Source: Candidatus Zhuqueibacterota bacterium (GTDB lineage Bacteria > Zhuqueibacterota > Zhuqueibacteria > Residuimicrobiales > Krinioviventaceae). From it: a stretch of DNA of 64,000 bases. Position 1 is the stretch's first letter; every line of letters starts with the position of its first letter. The stretch is taken from the NCBI GenBank assembly GCA_016934825.1, contig JAFGSB010000150.1, positions 1-64,000 of the forward strand. Reading direction: 5' to 3'. Below, in pieces: positions 43,995-55,497 of this stretch. The position numbers and the translations under genes are program-made. A model generated the notes under the pieces. That model had not been told where the DNA came from. It worked only from the letters and a program-made list of their open reading frames with translations, and did no database searches.

Positions 43995-44040
43995 TCACGG
44001 CTCCTTAAACTCAATAATTCTGATAATTATTGTTGCCGGT

Positions 44041-45168
44041 TTATTTCAACATTAACATCTTGCGCGTTGAAGAAAATTCTCCCGACTCGAGCTTGTAAAA
44101 GTAAACTCCTGAATTGACAGCACGACCCTGATTATCCCGGCCGTCCCAGTTAAATTCAAAAGTTCCCGCGGATTTGGCTTCCGTACAGGAATACACACTT
44201 TCTCCCAAAATATTATAGATCGACAATTTTACGTTTCCAGGTTTGCCGATGGAATATTTGATCCTGGTATCTGGATTGAATGGATTGGGATAGTTCTGAA
44301 ATAATTCATACTGCTTTACTGTTCTGCTGTCATTATTATCAACAAGTGTCCATTGTTTATCAATTATTTTTACGGCGTCGATAAAGATAGCGGTGAGATT
44401 GCCGCCCAGTATAAACTTGAACATGACCTTGGGATCGTCAATAGTGCATTCAAAAGTATACGGACCGTATTCCTGCAGATCGGATACCGTAATGTCCTGG
44501 TACCAGTGCGTATCCCAGGGTTCATAATCCATGGAAAAAGTGACCTGGATATCTTTCGGCTGGTCCGCCACGGCGTAAAAACTGACTTCGTACGTATGTC
44601 CCGCCTTAATTTGAAATTGCTGCATTAACTGAACGCCCCAAACCTGACTGCCGATTTCCTGTATTTCAATATATGCACCGGAGGAATCTTCCGTTAACCA
44701 GGCATCAGGGTATATATCAAAAAATGCTTTTGCTCCCTCATACTGATCCAGTCGCCAGGGCCATTCCCGGCAGGTAAATTCTCCGTTTGTGACCAGATTT
44801 CCGTCCTCAGCATTACCGACATATATAAACTTTGGTTCGGATAAAAGTTCATTGTCGCTATCATCAATCACTTTTGCCGTTAATTCATAAAGACCGGTGG
44901 GTACATCCGTCCACAAGTATTCAAAAGGCGCCTTTGTATCGGATCTTAACAGAAATCCGTTCCGGTAAAATTCAACTCTTTTGATCTCTCCCTGTTGAAC
45001 GCCGGCGTCGGCGGTTAAAGTGATATCGGAACATATATCAAAATGCGCTTTGTTGGCCGGGCTGGCGAGCTTGACGGACAGTCCGTCGGCAAAAGCCGGG
45101 GTATAAGAAATATAGATCATTACTAATGAAAGTACAGCGAGTTTCAAAAATGGATCAACATTTTTCAT
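44041..45168 (-). CDS. Secreted Ig-like and carbohydrate-binding-module protein with sorting domain
   Basis: A 375-residue exported protein with a signal peptide (1-27). Residues about 30-115 form a bacterial Ig-like domain (SPANKAHFDICSDITLTADA; VEFYRNGFLLRSDTKAPFEY). Residues about 125-275 read as a CBM4/9-like jelly-roll: NLVTNGEFTCREWPWRLDQY, VSFYAVADQPKDIQVTFS, then FKFILGGNLTAIFIDAVKI. The last 85 residues are the sorting domain (NYPNPFNPDTRIKYSI, YNILGESVYS, ending RKMLMLK). No catalytic domain is visible; it may anchor or target other enzymes to a glycan. The next gene toward 42.4 kb is the GH71/99-like hydrolase, so both may act together. Confidence 0.85.
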   Translation of the reverse strand: MKNVDPFLKLAVLSLVMIYISYTPAFADGLSVKLASPANKAHFDICSDITLTADAGVQQGEIKRVEFYRNGFLLRSDTKAPFEYLWTDVPTGLYELTAKVIDDSDNELLSEPKFIYVGNAEDGNLVTNGEFTCREWPWRLDQYEGAKAFFDIYPDAWLTEDSSGAYIEIQEIGSQVWGVQLMQQFQIKAGHTYEVSFYAVADQPKDIQVTFSMDYEPWDTHWYQDITVSDLQEYGPYTFECTIDDPKVMFKFILGGNLTAIFIDAVKIIDKQWTLVDNNDSRTVKQYELFQNYPNPFNPDTRIKYSIGKPGNVKLSIYNILGESVYSCTEAKSAGTFEFNWDGRDNQGRAVNSGVYFYKLESGEFSSTRKMLMLK

Positions 45169-45351
45169 TCGTCTGTCTCCTTGTTCTCTATTTTCTTTGT
45201 CATTTAAATTTAATATAATTTACTACAATTATAATATCAATAAAAAAATCCGGGATCGAATCATGATTATATTTTCAATTTTCCCGATAACTGCATACGA
45301 ATCATACCATATTCGGGAGAATATTTTATCGGCCGGGGTTACGGCATATTT

Positions 45352-46056
45352 TCATTGTTTTAGATCATTCATCAGAATACCCAAACGCATCATCCGGCGG
45401 CGAAAACTGATCAGCGGGTTTATGAACCTGGGCGCCGTATAACGAACCGGTTTTTTCTTCATACATAACAGAATATGCTGCACGGCCCGGTCTACACTCA
45501 TCATGAACGGTTTCACATCCCCCTTTGCCATTTTCGTATCCACAAAACCGAACCGCATATTCGTTACATAAACATCCTTTGCCCTGAGCGCCAGTGCCAG
45601 TCCTTCCAGATAATTCGAGAATCCCGCCTTGGACGCGTGATAAGACGGCGCTTCCGGGGACAATAATTCATCCGCCACACTGGAAAGTCCGATCAAGTGC
45701 CCCTTACCGTATCTGAGCGCCATTGGCAAGAACAGAGATGCGGTTTTTACCATTCCGATCAGGTTGACGTTAAAAATATCCACTTCTTTAGCCATGTCTG
45801 TGGGGTCCAGCAGTTCACCGATCCCAGCGCAATAAACACAAACATCAATGGATTCACTATTTTCCAGTATTGATTTCAGTCTGGTACCGTACGCATCTTC
45901 CCGGACATCGGCAACAATGTGTTCATAAGACGGATGGTTCACTGGTGACGGACTCCTTGACAGCCCGATGACAGTCCATCCTGTTTTCAGCAGTTCCTTT
46001 GTTACGGCCAGTCCGATTCCGTCCGAATTACCAATCAAAACAGCTTTGCTATTCAT
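45352..46056 (-). CDS. Short-chain dehydrogenase/reductase
   Basis: A 234-residue SDR oxidoreductase. The cofactor loop is VLIGNSDGIGLAVTKELL near residue 5 (GxxxGxG pattern) followed by GLSRS, suggesting NADP(H). The catalytic Ser is in HLIGLSSVADELL and the Tyr-Lys pair in SYHASKAGF (near 150). The C-terminus carries an extra basic helix (RFINPLISFRRRMMRLGIL). GGAGG precedes the ATG by a normal distance. Its substrate is unknown; sugar-linked roles are suggested only by the neighbouring cluster. Confidence 0.88.
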   Translation of the reverse strand: MNSKAVLIGNSDGIGLAVTKELLKTGWTVIGLSRSPSPVNHPSYEHIVADVREDAYGTRLKSILENSESIDVCVYCAGIGELLDPTDMAKEVDIFNVNLIGMVKTASLFLPMALRYGKGHLIGLSSVADELLSPEAPSYHASKAGFSNYLEGLALALRAKDVYVTNMRFGFVDTKMAKGDVKPFMMSVDRAVQHILLCMKKKPVRYTAPRFINPLISFRRRMMRLGILMNDLKQ

Positions 46057-46264
46057 AGGTCTCCTCCCAAATAATTTAATATAATTATTTTTTGTTTACA
46101 AAAAAAAGTTTAAATCAAAAACGACATGCTTATAAAATGACCGGAAAAAATATTGCGGATTTAAAAATTACCGGGGGTGGTATTTGAGGTATATTTTAAA
46201 AGTATTTTCCCCTGATATAAAAAAATATGTGTTCGTAAGGAAAATTTTTTTATTAGTATTAACT

Positions 46265-46291
46265 TGTGCGACGCACCAAGTGCGCCGCACA
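46265..46291. repeat. GTGCGACGCAC palindrome, copy 2
   Basis: TGTGCGACGCAC (46265-46276) against GTGCGCCGCACA (46280-46291), one mismatch. It lies about 28 bases after the stop of the GH57-like gene. Confidence 0.8.
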
Positions 46292-46318
46292 TTTATCATC
46301 TAATCAATTTTATTTTTA

Positions 46319-47569
46319 TTACTTTGCCGGAATTGCGTCGACTGCTTTTCGCGCCAGTTTGGTTGCATTCACAGCGGCTTCCATAACAAAAACCTTTCGT
46401 GAAGCCGGCGGCCTCGTGGCACGCCCATCGGCCCCTTCCGAAAGCATGAGCTGGTACTCGGCTTGTTCCAATATTTTTTTGGCATTCGCGACGTCCAATC
46501 CCAATTTTTCCGCAAGTAAAATTGTATAGGTCGCCTGACTGACCTCTCTCCTGGCCTCATCGGTCAATATATTAATTCGTTCAACCCCGTTATTTCTGAT
46601 CCAGTTGGTAAAATCAGCGCTCATTGAAATTTCTTCCGGGGGCACTGTTTGAACCGGGGGGTGCTTTGCCAGCCAGTCGTCCATTTTCATAAATTTTGCA
46701 TAAGGCAGGTCCTCAACCATTTGCAGCCGTTCATCCCATTCCTTAAATGCCGGAAGCTCGGGAAGTTTTTGTCCGGGAGCAAGGGTTATTGAGTTATCAC
46801 GTCTTAAAATTGACCGGGAGCCGAAATAAATATCTTCAGCATCGCCCTTAAACGCCACAAAATGTTCCTTTATGCCTTTTTCTTTTAAAATTGCGTGCAA
46901 AGAATCCAGCTTTGCCTTAATATCATCGGCGCTTCCTCTCGACAAATAATGGGAACATACAACGGCGGGAATTTTGGTTCCGTTAACGCCTTCCAGCATG
47001 ATTGTGGCAGGATAAAAAAGTTCATTTTCAAAAGCCGGCACGAGTTCTTTATATAAAGATATCCATTCCAAACCGACATCCTTCCAGACCTGCGGTAAAA
47101 CAACATCCCATGCGTTTTCCGGTAAAAATACGGATTTGGGTTTGAAACCCCAGAGCTGCTGGTCATGGGCCATACTGGTTTGAAGTTGCAGGACCAGACT
47201 TTTATAGGGAGTCAAATTCAATATGGGATGACTCACAGTATAAGTCCCGATTCCATATCTGCCTTCCTCTAATCCCTTTTTTAACCGTTTAATGGTTTCA
47301 GGATAATTTTTTTGCAGGTATTCGCTTGTAAACGCGGAAGGATAAAATTGAGTGGTCCATTTACTATGTTTTTCAAAAAGATCCAGTAATGAATTATGCC
47401 CCTGTTCAACCAATAATGGAATATCACTGACGGGAGCACCCGCATGGTTTAAATTCCAATTAAAAAGATAAGTGAAATAAATAACAGGTTCCTCGGCTTT
47501 AATTGGCGCAGCAGCCATTATTCCACATATAATAAGTATTGGTAAAATTTTTATCAATTTTTGTTTCAT
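46319..47569 (-). CDS. Exported GH57-like protein
   Basis: A 416-residue exported protein with a signal peptide (1-25, ending IKA). The body reads as a (beta/alpha)7 barrel of the GH57 / polysaccharide deacetylase superfamily: VIYFTYLFNWNLNHAG at the start and SKWTTQFYPSAFTSEYL near 70. GIGTYTVSHPILNL is near 105 and SVFLPENAWDVVLPQV near 145, the last resembling the W-x-P-E motif of GH57. GH57 members act on alpha-glucans or alpha-galactosides. Catalytic residues were not verified. The C-terminal 100 residues are helical and end without a sorting domain. Confidence 0.75.
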   Translation of the reverse strand: MKQKLIKILPILIICGIMAAAPIKAEEPVIYFTYLFNWNLNHAGAPVSDIPLLVEQGHNSLLDLFEKHSKWTTQFYPSAFTSEYLQKNYPETIKRLKKGLEEGRYGIGTYTVSHPILNLTPYKSLVLQLQTSMAHDQQLWGFKPKSVFLPENAWDVVLPQVWKDVGLEWISLYKELVPAFENELFYPATIMLEGVNGTKIPAVVCSHYLSRGSADDIKAKLDSLHAILKEKGIKEHFVAFKGDAEDIYFGSRSILRRDNSITLAPGQKLPELPAFKEWDERLQMVEDLPYAKFMKMDDWLAKHPPVQTVPPEEISMSADFTNWIRNNGVERINILTDEARREVSQATYTILLAEKLGLDVANAKKILEQAEYQLMLSEGADGRATRPPASRKVFVMEAAVNATKLARKAVDAIPAK

Positions 47570-47776
47570 ATTACTTCCTTTCTACAAAATTCTTTATCAT
47601 GTCCGTTATAACCGGACACGGTCAATATTATTCACAATATGATTTAGGTTTTGAGGTGTTTTCCTTTCCTGATTAGTTAAAAGTATGGAATTTTCACAAT
47701 TATATTACTTCAATATTAACAGGTAAACCAGGTCAGGTAGAAAAATCCGTAAACCGGTTACTACTGTTATCAATAA

Positions 47777-49327
47777 TTAAATATTCTGGTAAAGCGTCAA
47801 TGATCCATCTTCATTGGTTTTCTGCTGACATGCCCAGTTCACAGGATGACGTTCACCTTTAACTTCTAACTCGGCTTTCAGTTTGAGACCCTTCCATTCG
47901 GTGCCTTTGGGCAGCATGATCATGGCCTGACGAACACCCTGCGGCAAAGGATATCCAGGATCAAGACAACCGGTCTCATTAACAGTGCCGTCGTCACTGA
48001 ACACGGTTAAACGCAGGACTCCCGGTACGCCGGCAATACCGTCGTTGACCATACCGAAAACAAGCCCGGCATGACCGTCTTTTTCAAAATGCCATACCCA
48101 GGAAGGCCGCACACGATAGCCGATACTCCGTGCTATCTCGTCAATCCCTTCAGGATACTTTTTATAATAACTCATTATGTTTTCCGCAGAAATCCTGTGC
48201 CAGTTCCATAAAGACCAGTAATTAACGCCCAGGTCCATCACATGTGAAATGATATTTTCATTACGTGGTACACCCTGATCGATTCGCAAATCTGTTGCGG
48301 TCCCGGGTATCATACCAATTTCACTGATTGCGGCAATCCAGGGAGGACGGTTCGATAACGGTTCAATCTGTTCATTCTCGATGAAAATAGTATCGGTCCG
48401 AATCCAGTTATGTGTACGTGTCGATCTGTCCAGAATGTCAGAATTTCCGACCATACTAAAATCGGGCTGGGTATTGGTTACCAGGGGCGTTTTGGTCCAA
48501 AATTCCAGCTGGGTCTCAAACATCTGTTTCCATGTTTTTTCGGCAATCTGATTGTCCGGAAAACAATGTCCCTCAAAAGGCCAGGTGTGTCCCTCTCCCC
48601 AAAAACCGTACATGAATGTATCCATGTATTCGACCAGGGGATTATCATTCAGTTCATCCGCCAGCAGAGCATTCAACTCCCTGAAAGCCGCCTGGTATTC
48701 AGGGTGATCGTAGCGGGGCATTTTATGCTCTTTTTGATAGCGAACCTGGCTGGGATTACCTTCCCAGGTCCCTTTTAATTTTACATATGGGACTTTGTCC
48801 ATTAAGAATTCCGGCATACCCGGATAGGGCACATCCGGATTTTCCAGCATCACGCGAAAGGCCACACTCTTGTTATATTGTTTTGCCAGATCAAAAGTAA
48901 TTTTCCAGTAATCGGTAAAATCCAGACGTCCCGGTTTATTCTGGACCTGCCGCCAATCAGGACGCATGTAAATTTTTTGGACAAAAGGTATTTTGACCAG
49001 ATCTTCAATAGATTTTTCTAAAGATTCTCCTTTAATTTGAGGAGGACCGATATCACCGGATACATAAACGATCAGACCCATGCCATAATTGGGAACAATT
49101 TTCTTGGAACGTGTTGTAGCCATTACTACACTACTTCCCGGCACCACACGTTCCGGTTTATATTGTGGAAAAGGACCCTGATACAACCGATCTTTAACCA
49201 CCGGACCTGATCCAAAATCGTATTTGCCCCAGTTATGGGAGGGAATAAATGCGTAAGAATTACGGCTTGTTATCCCAGCACCGACTGCAACAGCACCGCC
49301 CGTTTTTAAAAAATTTCTGCGGTTCAT
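47777..49327 (-). CDS. Tat-exported barrel protein, DUF4832/GH-A-like
   Basis: A 516-residue protein with a twin-arginine signal (MNRRNFLKTGGAVAVG, cleavage near residue 26). Residues about 60-400 appear to be a (beta/alpha)8 barrel like GH-A enzymes: MGLIVYVSGDIGPPQ, YMRPDWRQVQNKPGRLDF, AFRVMLENPDVPYPG, MDTFMYGFWGEGHTWP (near 245, acidic residue in a conserved barrel position) and NYWSLWNWHRISAENI. The final 120 residues are beta-rich (GVLRLTVFSDDG), consistent with DUF4832-type C-terminal domains. The product probably attacks or binds a polysaccharide. Substrate and catalytic pair are not assigned. Confidence 0.75.
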   Translation of the reverse strand: MNRRNFLKTGGAVAVGAGITSRNSYAFIPSHNWGKYDFGSGPVVKDRLYQGPFPQYKPERVVPGSSVVMATTRSKKIVPNYGMGLIVYVSGDIGPPQIKGESLEKSIEDLVKIPFVQKIYMRPDWRQVQNKPGRLDFTDYWKITFDLAKQYNKSVAFRVMLENPDVPYPGMPEFLMDKVPYVKLKGTWEGNPSQVRYQKEHKMPRYDHPEYQAAFRELNALLADELNDNPLVEYMDTFMYGFWGEGHTWPFEGHCFPDNQIAEKTWKQMFETQLEFWTKTPLVTNTQPDFSMVGNSDILDRSTRTHNWIRTDTIFIENEQIEPLSNRPPWIAAISEIGMIPGTATDLRIDQGVPRNENIISHVMDLGVNYWSLWNWHRISAENIMSYYKKYPEGIDEIARSIGYRVRPSWVWHFEKDGHAGLVFGMVNDGIAGVPGVLRLTVFSDDGTVNETGCLDPGYPLPQGVRQAMIMLPKGTEWKGLKLKAELEVKGERHPVNWACQQKTNEDGSLTLYQNI

Positions 49328-50148
49328 TTTTCCAACTCCTGTTAATTATCAGACCGTACAAATATGAATTAGTAAGAACTGCAATAAAAAGACATCCGAT
49401 TCCGCACTAATACATACAGAAAATCTTACACTACATATTACTTTATCATTAAAAAATGATAAAGTAAATAAATGAATTATCGTTGAAATAAACAAGAAAA
49501 ATTTTATGGGGTTATAGACAATATGGCCTTAACATGACAATTCTGAACGCTGCCTGAGCTGACCGGACTGCAATTCGTTCCATTTTTGTCCCCGGGCCGT
49601 TTTGCGTTCATCCGTGTTGATCTATGGCCGATATTATAACCGCACGGTATTTACCAACCCTATGCTTAAAATTGCGGCGGGAATTCCCTCCGCGGCAAAA
49701 AGCCACGTATAGACCATCTTTCAAAGTGGTATACAAGATTTGTACTCGTCCCAAATCCATAAAAATAAAAAATTTAACAGAATCGTCGGATTGATATCAC
49801 ACGTTAGATCAATGTTCGGGGATAAAAATCCCCGGACAACCGTCGTTGTTATTAAATTGTCCAAATCGGAAATTAAACGGAGTCCCTGGCAGGAAATTCG
49901 AAACAAGGGAAAACGGTGTGCCAACCTTTTATAGACGGTTGGGGAAGCGAAATCCTCAATAAAGGTCTCCGACTGCGAAGGCTAATACAGCATAAAGTCG
50001 GTGGACTCTTTTCGCTTCAATTGCATTTCCGCGATCATCGGTGTTGAACTGCGGTTGAATAATGTCGTTTACCGCATAAAAGAAACTGTCTGTCCGCACC
50101 TCTTGTCGGGGAATCACATGCGACGCGCAATGCAAAGTGCGCTCAACA
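49328..50148. other. Intergenic region with no gene
   Basis: About 820 bases. It contains a GTTCGGGGATAAAAATCCCCGGAC-type hairpin near 49815-49845, related to a CGTCCGGGGATACAAATCCCC element at about 38666. Elsewhere it shows AT-rich sequence, with the promoter of the Tat-exported protein at its left end. Short frames inside overlap the hairpin and are not supported. Confidence 0.5.
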
Positions 50149-51929
<1,781 letters not shown>

Positions 51930-51961
51930 TTATCCTCCAAATAATAAATAAAATAAACAGA

Positions 51962-53098
51962 TTATCCTTTTTGTAAATCCTTCACCTTGTCTTTCTTTTC
52001 CCATATAAAATCCATATTCTCACGTCCGAAATGACCGTAATTAGAGGTCTTTTTATAAATGGGTTTGCGTAAATCAAGCATTTTAATAATGCCCTTTGGG
52101 GTCAGGTCGAAATTCTTACGGACAAGCTTTTCAATTTCATTATCCGGAATTTTACCGGTGCCGAATGTATCGACATAAATCGAAACCGGTTCGGCCACAC
52201 CGATTGCGTAAGCCAGTTGAATCTCACACTTTTTACCGAGCCCGGCGGCAACGACGTTCTTGGCGATATAACGCGCCGCATAAGAAGCCGAGCGGTCTAC
52301 TTTCGTTGGGTCTTTTCCGGAAAAAGCGCCGCCGCCGTGACGGGCGTAACCACCATAGGTATCGACAATAATCTTTCTTCCGGTCAAGCCCGTATCACCC
52401 TGCGGGCCGCCGGTTACAAAACGTCCGGTCGGATTAATATGATAAACCGGGGCATGTTCGGCTATTAATTCCTGCGGTAATACCGGCAAAATAACTTTTT
52501 CAATAATATCGTCGCGTATTTGTTTGTTCGTCGCCTCGGGATTATGCTGTGTGGATACAACGACTGTCTCTATTGAATGCGGTTTTCCATCTACATATTT
52601 AACGGAAACCTGGGATTTGCCGTCCGGTCTGAGATAGGAAATCACGCCTTCTTTTCTAATTTTGGCAAGCTGCATGGTGATTTTATGCGCCAGCATGATC
52701 GGCAGGGGCATTAATTCCGGTGTTTCATCACATGCGTATCCGAACATCATGCCCTGGTCCCCGGCTCCGTCCCGGTCAACACCCATGGCAATATCCAGCG
52801 ATTGCTGGTCAATGGTCGTAATCACGGCAGATGTTAAATAATCAAATCCAAAACTCGCGTCCGTATATCCAATTTCTTTTATTGTGTCCCGTACAATCTG
52901 AGGAATATCAACATAGGTCTTTGTGGTAATTTCACCGCCAACGAGCGCCAGCCCTGTCGTAACAAAAGTTTCGCAGGCCACGCGTCCCTTGGGGTCATCT
53001 TTCATCACTGCATCAAGTACTGCATCGGATATCTGATCGGCTATTTTATCAGGGTGCCCTTCCGTAACCGACTCTGAAGTGAATAGCATATCTGTCAT
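51962..53098 (-). CDS. metK: S-adenosylmethionine synthetase
   Basis: A 378-residue enzyme that makes S-adenosylmethionine from methionine and ATP. The ATP motif [20 protein letters not shown] near residue 9-28 and the metal and K loop [18 protein letters not shown] near 113 are conserved. The phosphate loop [19 protein letters not shown] is near 257. Length matches the family. It leads the metK-ahcY pair; no SAM riboswitch structure is visible in the 229 bases upstream. Confidence 0.97.
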   Translation of the reverse strand: MTDMLFTSESVTEGHPDKIADQISDAVLDAVMKDDPKGRVACETFVTTGLALVGGEITTKTYVDIPQIVRDTIKEIGYTDASFGFDYLTSAVITTIDQQSLDIAMGVDRDGAGDQGMMFGYACDETPELMPLPIMLAHKITMQLAKIRKEGVISYLRPDGKSQVSVKYVDGKPHSIETVVVSTQHNPEATNKQIRDDIIEKVILPVLPQELIAEHAPVYHINPTGRFVTGGPQGDTGLTGRKIIVDTYGGYARHGGGAFSGKDPTKVDRSASYAARYIAKNVVAAGLGKKCEIQLAYAIGVAEPVSIYVDTFGTGKIPDNEIEKLVRKNFDLTPKGIIKMLDLRKPIYKKTSNYGHFGRENMDFIWEKKDKVKDLQKG

Positions 53099-53327
53099 CT
53101 GTATCTTCTCCTAAAGTATTTAAAATTTATAATTTTTTTAAGAAATATATATAAAAAATATACAACCTCTTTTTATCCATTCGAAATTTTTACATAAGTA
53201 GGTAATTTAATAATAATTTATTATAAATCCAATTGATAACATAACGTTAACCGGGTAATTTTGCGGACAAATTAATGAGACATAAATATGGTAAAATGAA
53301 ACCTGATATCAATTATGAAAAACGACA

Positions 53328-55106
53328 TTAAAATAATAAATATAAATCCTGGAACCTGTTTTTCATAACTTTTCTCAAATATTTGACAATCTCGTCAGGA
53401 GTGCCAAAACTGATCACTTCTTCCACAATATTGATACATTCGGCACATTCGACACGTCTGATAATTTCTTTAATAAGCAGCAGAGAAACCGGGCTTACGC
53501 TGAATTCATCCAATCCCATCCCGATCAACAACATCGTAATTAAAGGATCGCTGGCCATTTCACCGCATATACCGACCCAAACACCGTTTTTATGCCCCTT
53601 TTGAATAACATCCTTCACCAATCTCAATACGGAAGGATTATATGGCTGGTATAAATAGGCGATGTGTTCGTTACCCCTGTCAACCGCCAGCGCATATTGG
53701 ATAAGATCATTTGTCCCGATACTGAGGAAATCGCATTCCTGGGATATTATATCCGCAATTACCGCGGCAGAGGGGACTTCAATCATTGCGCCGACAGGTA
53801 TATCCTCGGCAAACGGGATCCCCTGTTTTCTGAATTCATCTTTAACATCATTCAAAACCTGCTGGCAGTAGCGTATCTCGGAGACACATGAAATCATCGG
53901 GAACATAATACGCACTTTTCCGTAAGCGCTTGCCCGGACGATTGCGCGTAACTGGGTTTTAAATAAATTTATACCTTCATCACGGTAAAGCCGAATCCCC
54001 CTTGCGCCAAGGAATGGATTGGCTTCGGGCGGTAAACTGATTGCCTTGGGGGCTTTATCGCCGCCCAAATCAAAGGTTCGAATAATGATCGGTTGATCAT
54101 TTAAACTTTTTACTATACTTTTATATTCATTAAACTGTTCTTCTTCTGTCGGCAATTCGGATTTTGTGAGATATAAATACTCCGTTCTAAATAATCCGAC
54201 ACCATCCGCCCCGGACTCTTTCACCGCCTTTACCTCATCAGGGAATTCAATATTGGCAGAAAGTTCAATGTCTTTTCCGTCCCGTGTACGAGCGGGTAAT
54301 CCTTTTAAATGCTTTAATTTATTCTGGATATTCCTGTAATCGGAAAATTTTCTTTTATATTCATCAATCGTTTTTAAAGTCGGGTTTATAATCAACACCC
54401 CGGAGTTACCATCCAGGATAACAAAATCCCCGGTATGTAATAATTGTCCGATTTTTTTAAGCCCGACCACAGACGGGACCTTAATCGAACGAGCCATTAT
54501 CGCGGCGTGTGAAGTACGGCCGCCAAAATCCATTGCAAATCCCAGAACTTTATTTCGCTCAATATTGACCGTATCGGACGGCGTTAACTCTTTGGCAAAA
54601 ATAATTGCCGGTTCTTTCAATTTTTTCTGTCTGGGATGCGCGTTCCCCTGTATGTTCCTGATGACACGCCGTTTGACATCCCTGATATCCGCAGCGCGGG
54701 CTTTCAGATATTCACCCTCTATTGATTCCAGAGACACTTCAAAATTTTCCATGACTTCGAGGAAAGCCTGGTCCGCATTCTTTTTTTCTTCCCTGATCCG
54801 CTTTACGGTTTCATCGACAATTAATACATCTTCCAATAACAGTTGATGAACCTCAAAAATTTTTGCACTCTCTCTTCCTATCGACAGGGCTGTTTTTTCG
54901 ACAAGTTTTTGTAAATCCGTTTTCGCTTTTTCGATTGCCTTACAAAATGTTTCAACTTCCCTGTTTATTTCACTATCTGCTAAAGTACGCTGTTCAACAG
55001 TGACCAGTTCTGAACCGAAAAAAACAACCGGTCCCATTGCAATACCCGGAGATGCGGCAACTCCCTGCAAAACTTGTTCTTCTTTTTGTGTAGACAGGTT
55101 ATCCAT
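53328..55106 (-). CDS. ptsI: Phosphoenolpyruvate-protein phosphotransferase (Enzyme I)
   Basis: A 592-residue Enzyme I that takes phosphate from PEP and gives it to HPr. The phospho-histidine lies in GGRTSHAAIMARSIKVPSV near residue 198. The PEP-binding domain has LFRTEYLYL, GARGIRLYRD and MIEVPSAAVIADII. The catalytic cysteine region is GICGEMASD near 510, after FLSIGTNDLIQYALAVDRG. The last 20 residues are a short non-conserved tail. It lies 33 bases after the HPr gene. Confidence 0.97.
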   Translation of the reverse strand: MDNLSTQKEEQVLQGVAASPGIAMGPVVFFGSELVTVEQRTLADSEINREVETFCKAIEKAKTDLQKLVEKTALSIGRESAKIFEVHQLLLEDVLIVDETVKRIREEKKNADQAFLEVMENFEVSLESIEGEYLKARAADIRDVKRRVIRNIQGNAHPRQKKLKEPAIIFAKELTPSDTVNIERNKVLGFAMDFGGRTSHAAIMARSIKVPSVVGLKKIGQLLHTGDFVILDGNSGVLIINPTLKTIDEYKRKFSDYRNIQNKLKHLKGLPARTRDGKDIELSANIEFPDEVKAVKESGADGVGLFRTEYLYLTKSELPTEEEQFNEYKSIVKSLNDQPIIIRTFDLGGDKAPKAISLPPEANPFLGARGIRLYRDEGINLFKTQLRAIVRASAYGKVRIMFPMISCVSEIRYCQQVLNDVKDEFRKQGIPFAEDIPVGAMIEVPSAAVIADIISQECDFLSIGTNDLIQYALAVDRGNEHIAYLYQPYNPSVLRLVKDVIQKGHKNGVWVGICGEMASDPLITMLLIGMGLDEFSVSPVSLLLIKEIIRRVECAECINIVEEVISFGTPDEIVKYLRKVMKNRFQDLYLLF

Positions 55107-55139
55107 TACATATATAATCCATATAATAAAATGGTTTAT

Positions 55140-55409
55140 TTACTCTTCATCAAAGTGTCTGTTGACGATTAAATCTTCAAGAGCCTTCATAGCTTCCTGT
55201 TCATCTTCGCCGTCAAGACGGAGATGTATAGTGCTTCCGAATGCGGCTCCAAGCATAAGTACACCCATTATACTTTTCGCATTGACTTCATGCCCTTCAT
55301 TGGAAATAAATGCCGATGACTTGTATCTGGAGGACGTTTTCACCAGCAATCCTGCAGGTCGTGCATGAATTCCCAACTTGTTTGTTATTGTAAAACTCTT
55401 TTCTATCAT
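55140..55409 (-). CDS. ptsH: HPr phosphocarrier protein
   Basis: About 89 residues from the ATG at 55409, which gives the normal family length; a longer frame to 55442 has no convincing site. GIHARPAG carries the phosphorylated histidine (near residue 14). AKSIMGVLML carries a serine at the Ser46 regulatory position, which in Gram-positives and many other phyla is phosphorylated by HPr kinase. So HPr here may also act in regulation. It stands between the IID and Enzyme I genes. Confidence 0.95.
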   Translation of the reverse strand: MIEKSFTITNKLGIHARPAGLLVKTSSRYKSSAFISNEGHEVNAKSIMGVLMLGAAFGSTIHLRLDGEDEQEAMKALEDLIVNRHFDEE

Positions 55410-55497
55410 CAGCGGTGCTCTGTTTTCCTGAAAAATTATCACGTTAAAAATACAATTGGTAAATTAATTCGTATTCAGTTTTTTATATATATCGCTC

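Noticed and set aside
49721-49934. Short opposing frames near 49.8 kb
   Set aside because: Both overlap a CCCCGG hairpin and lack ribosome sites or known domains.
53099-53327. Possible SAM riboswitch upstream of metK
   Set aside because: The sequence is AT-rich without the conserved SAM-I, SAM-II or SAM-IV helices or a terminator; nothing supports it by eye.
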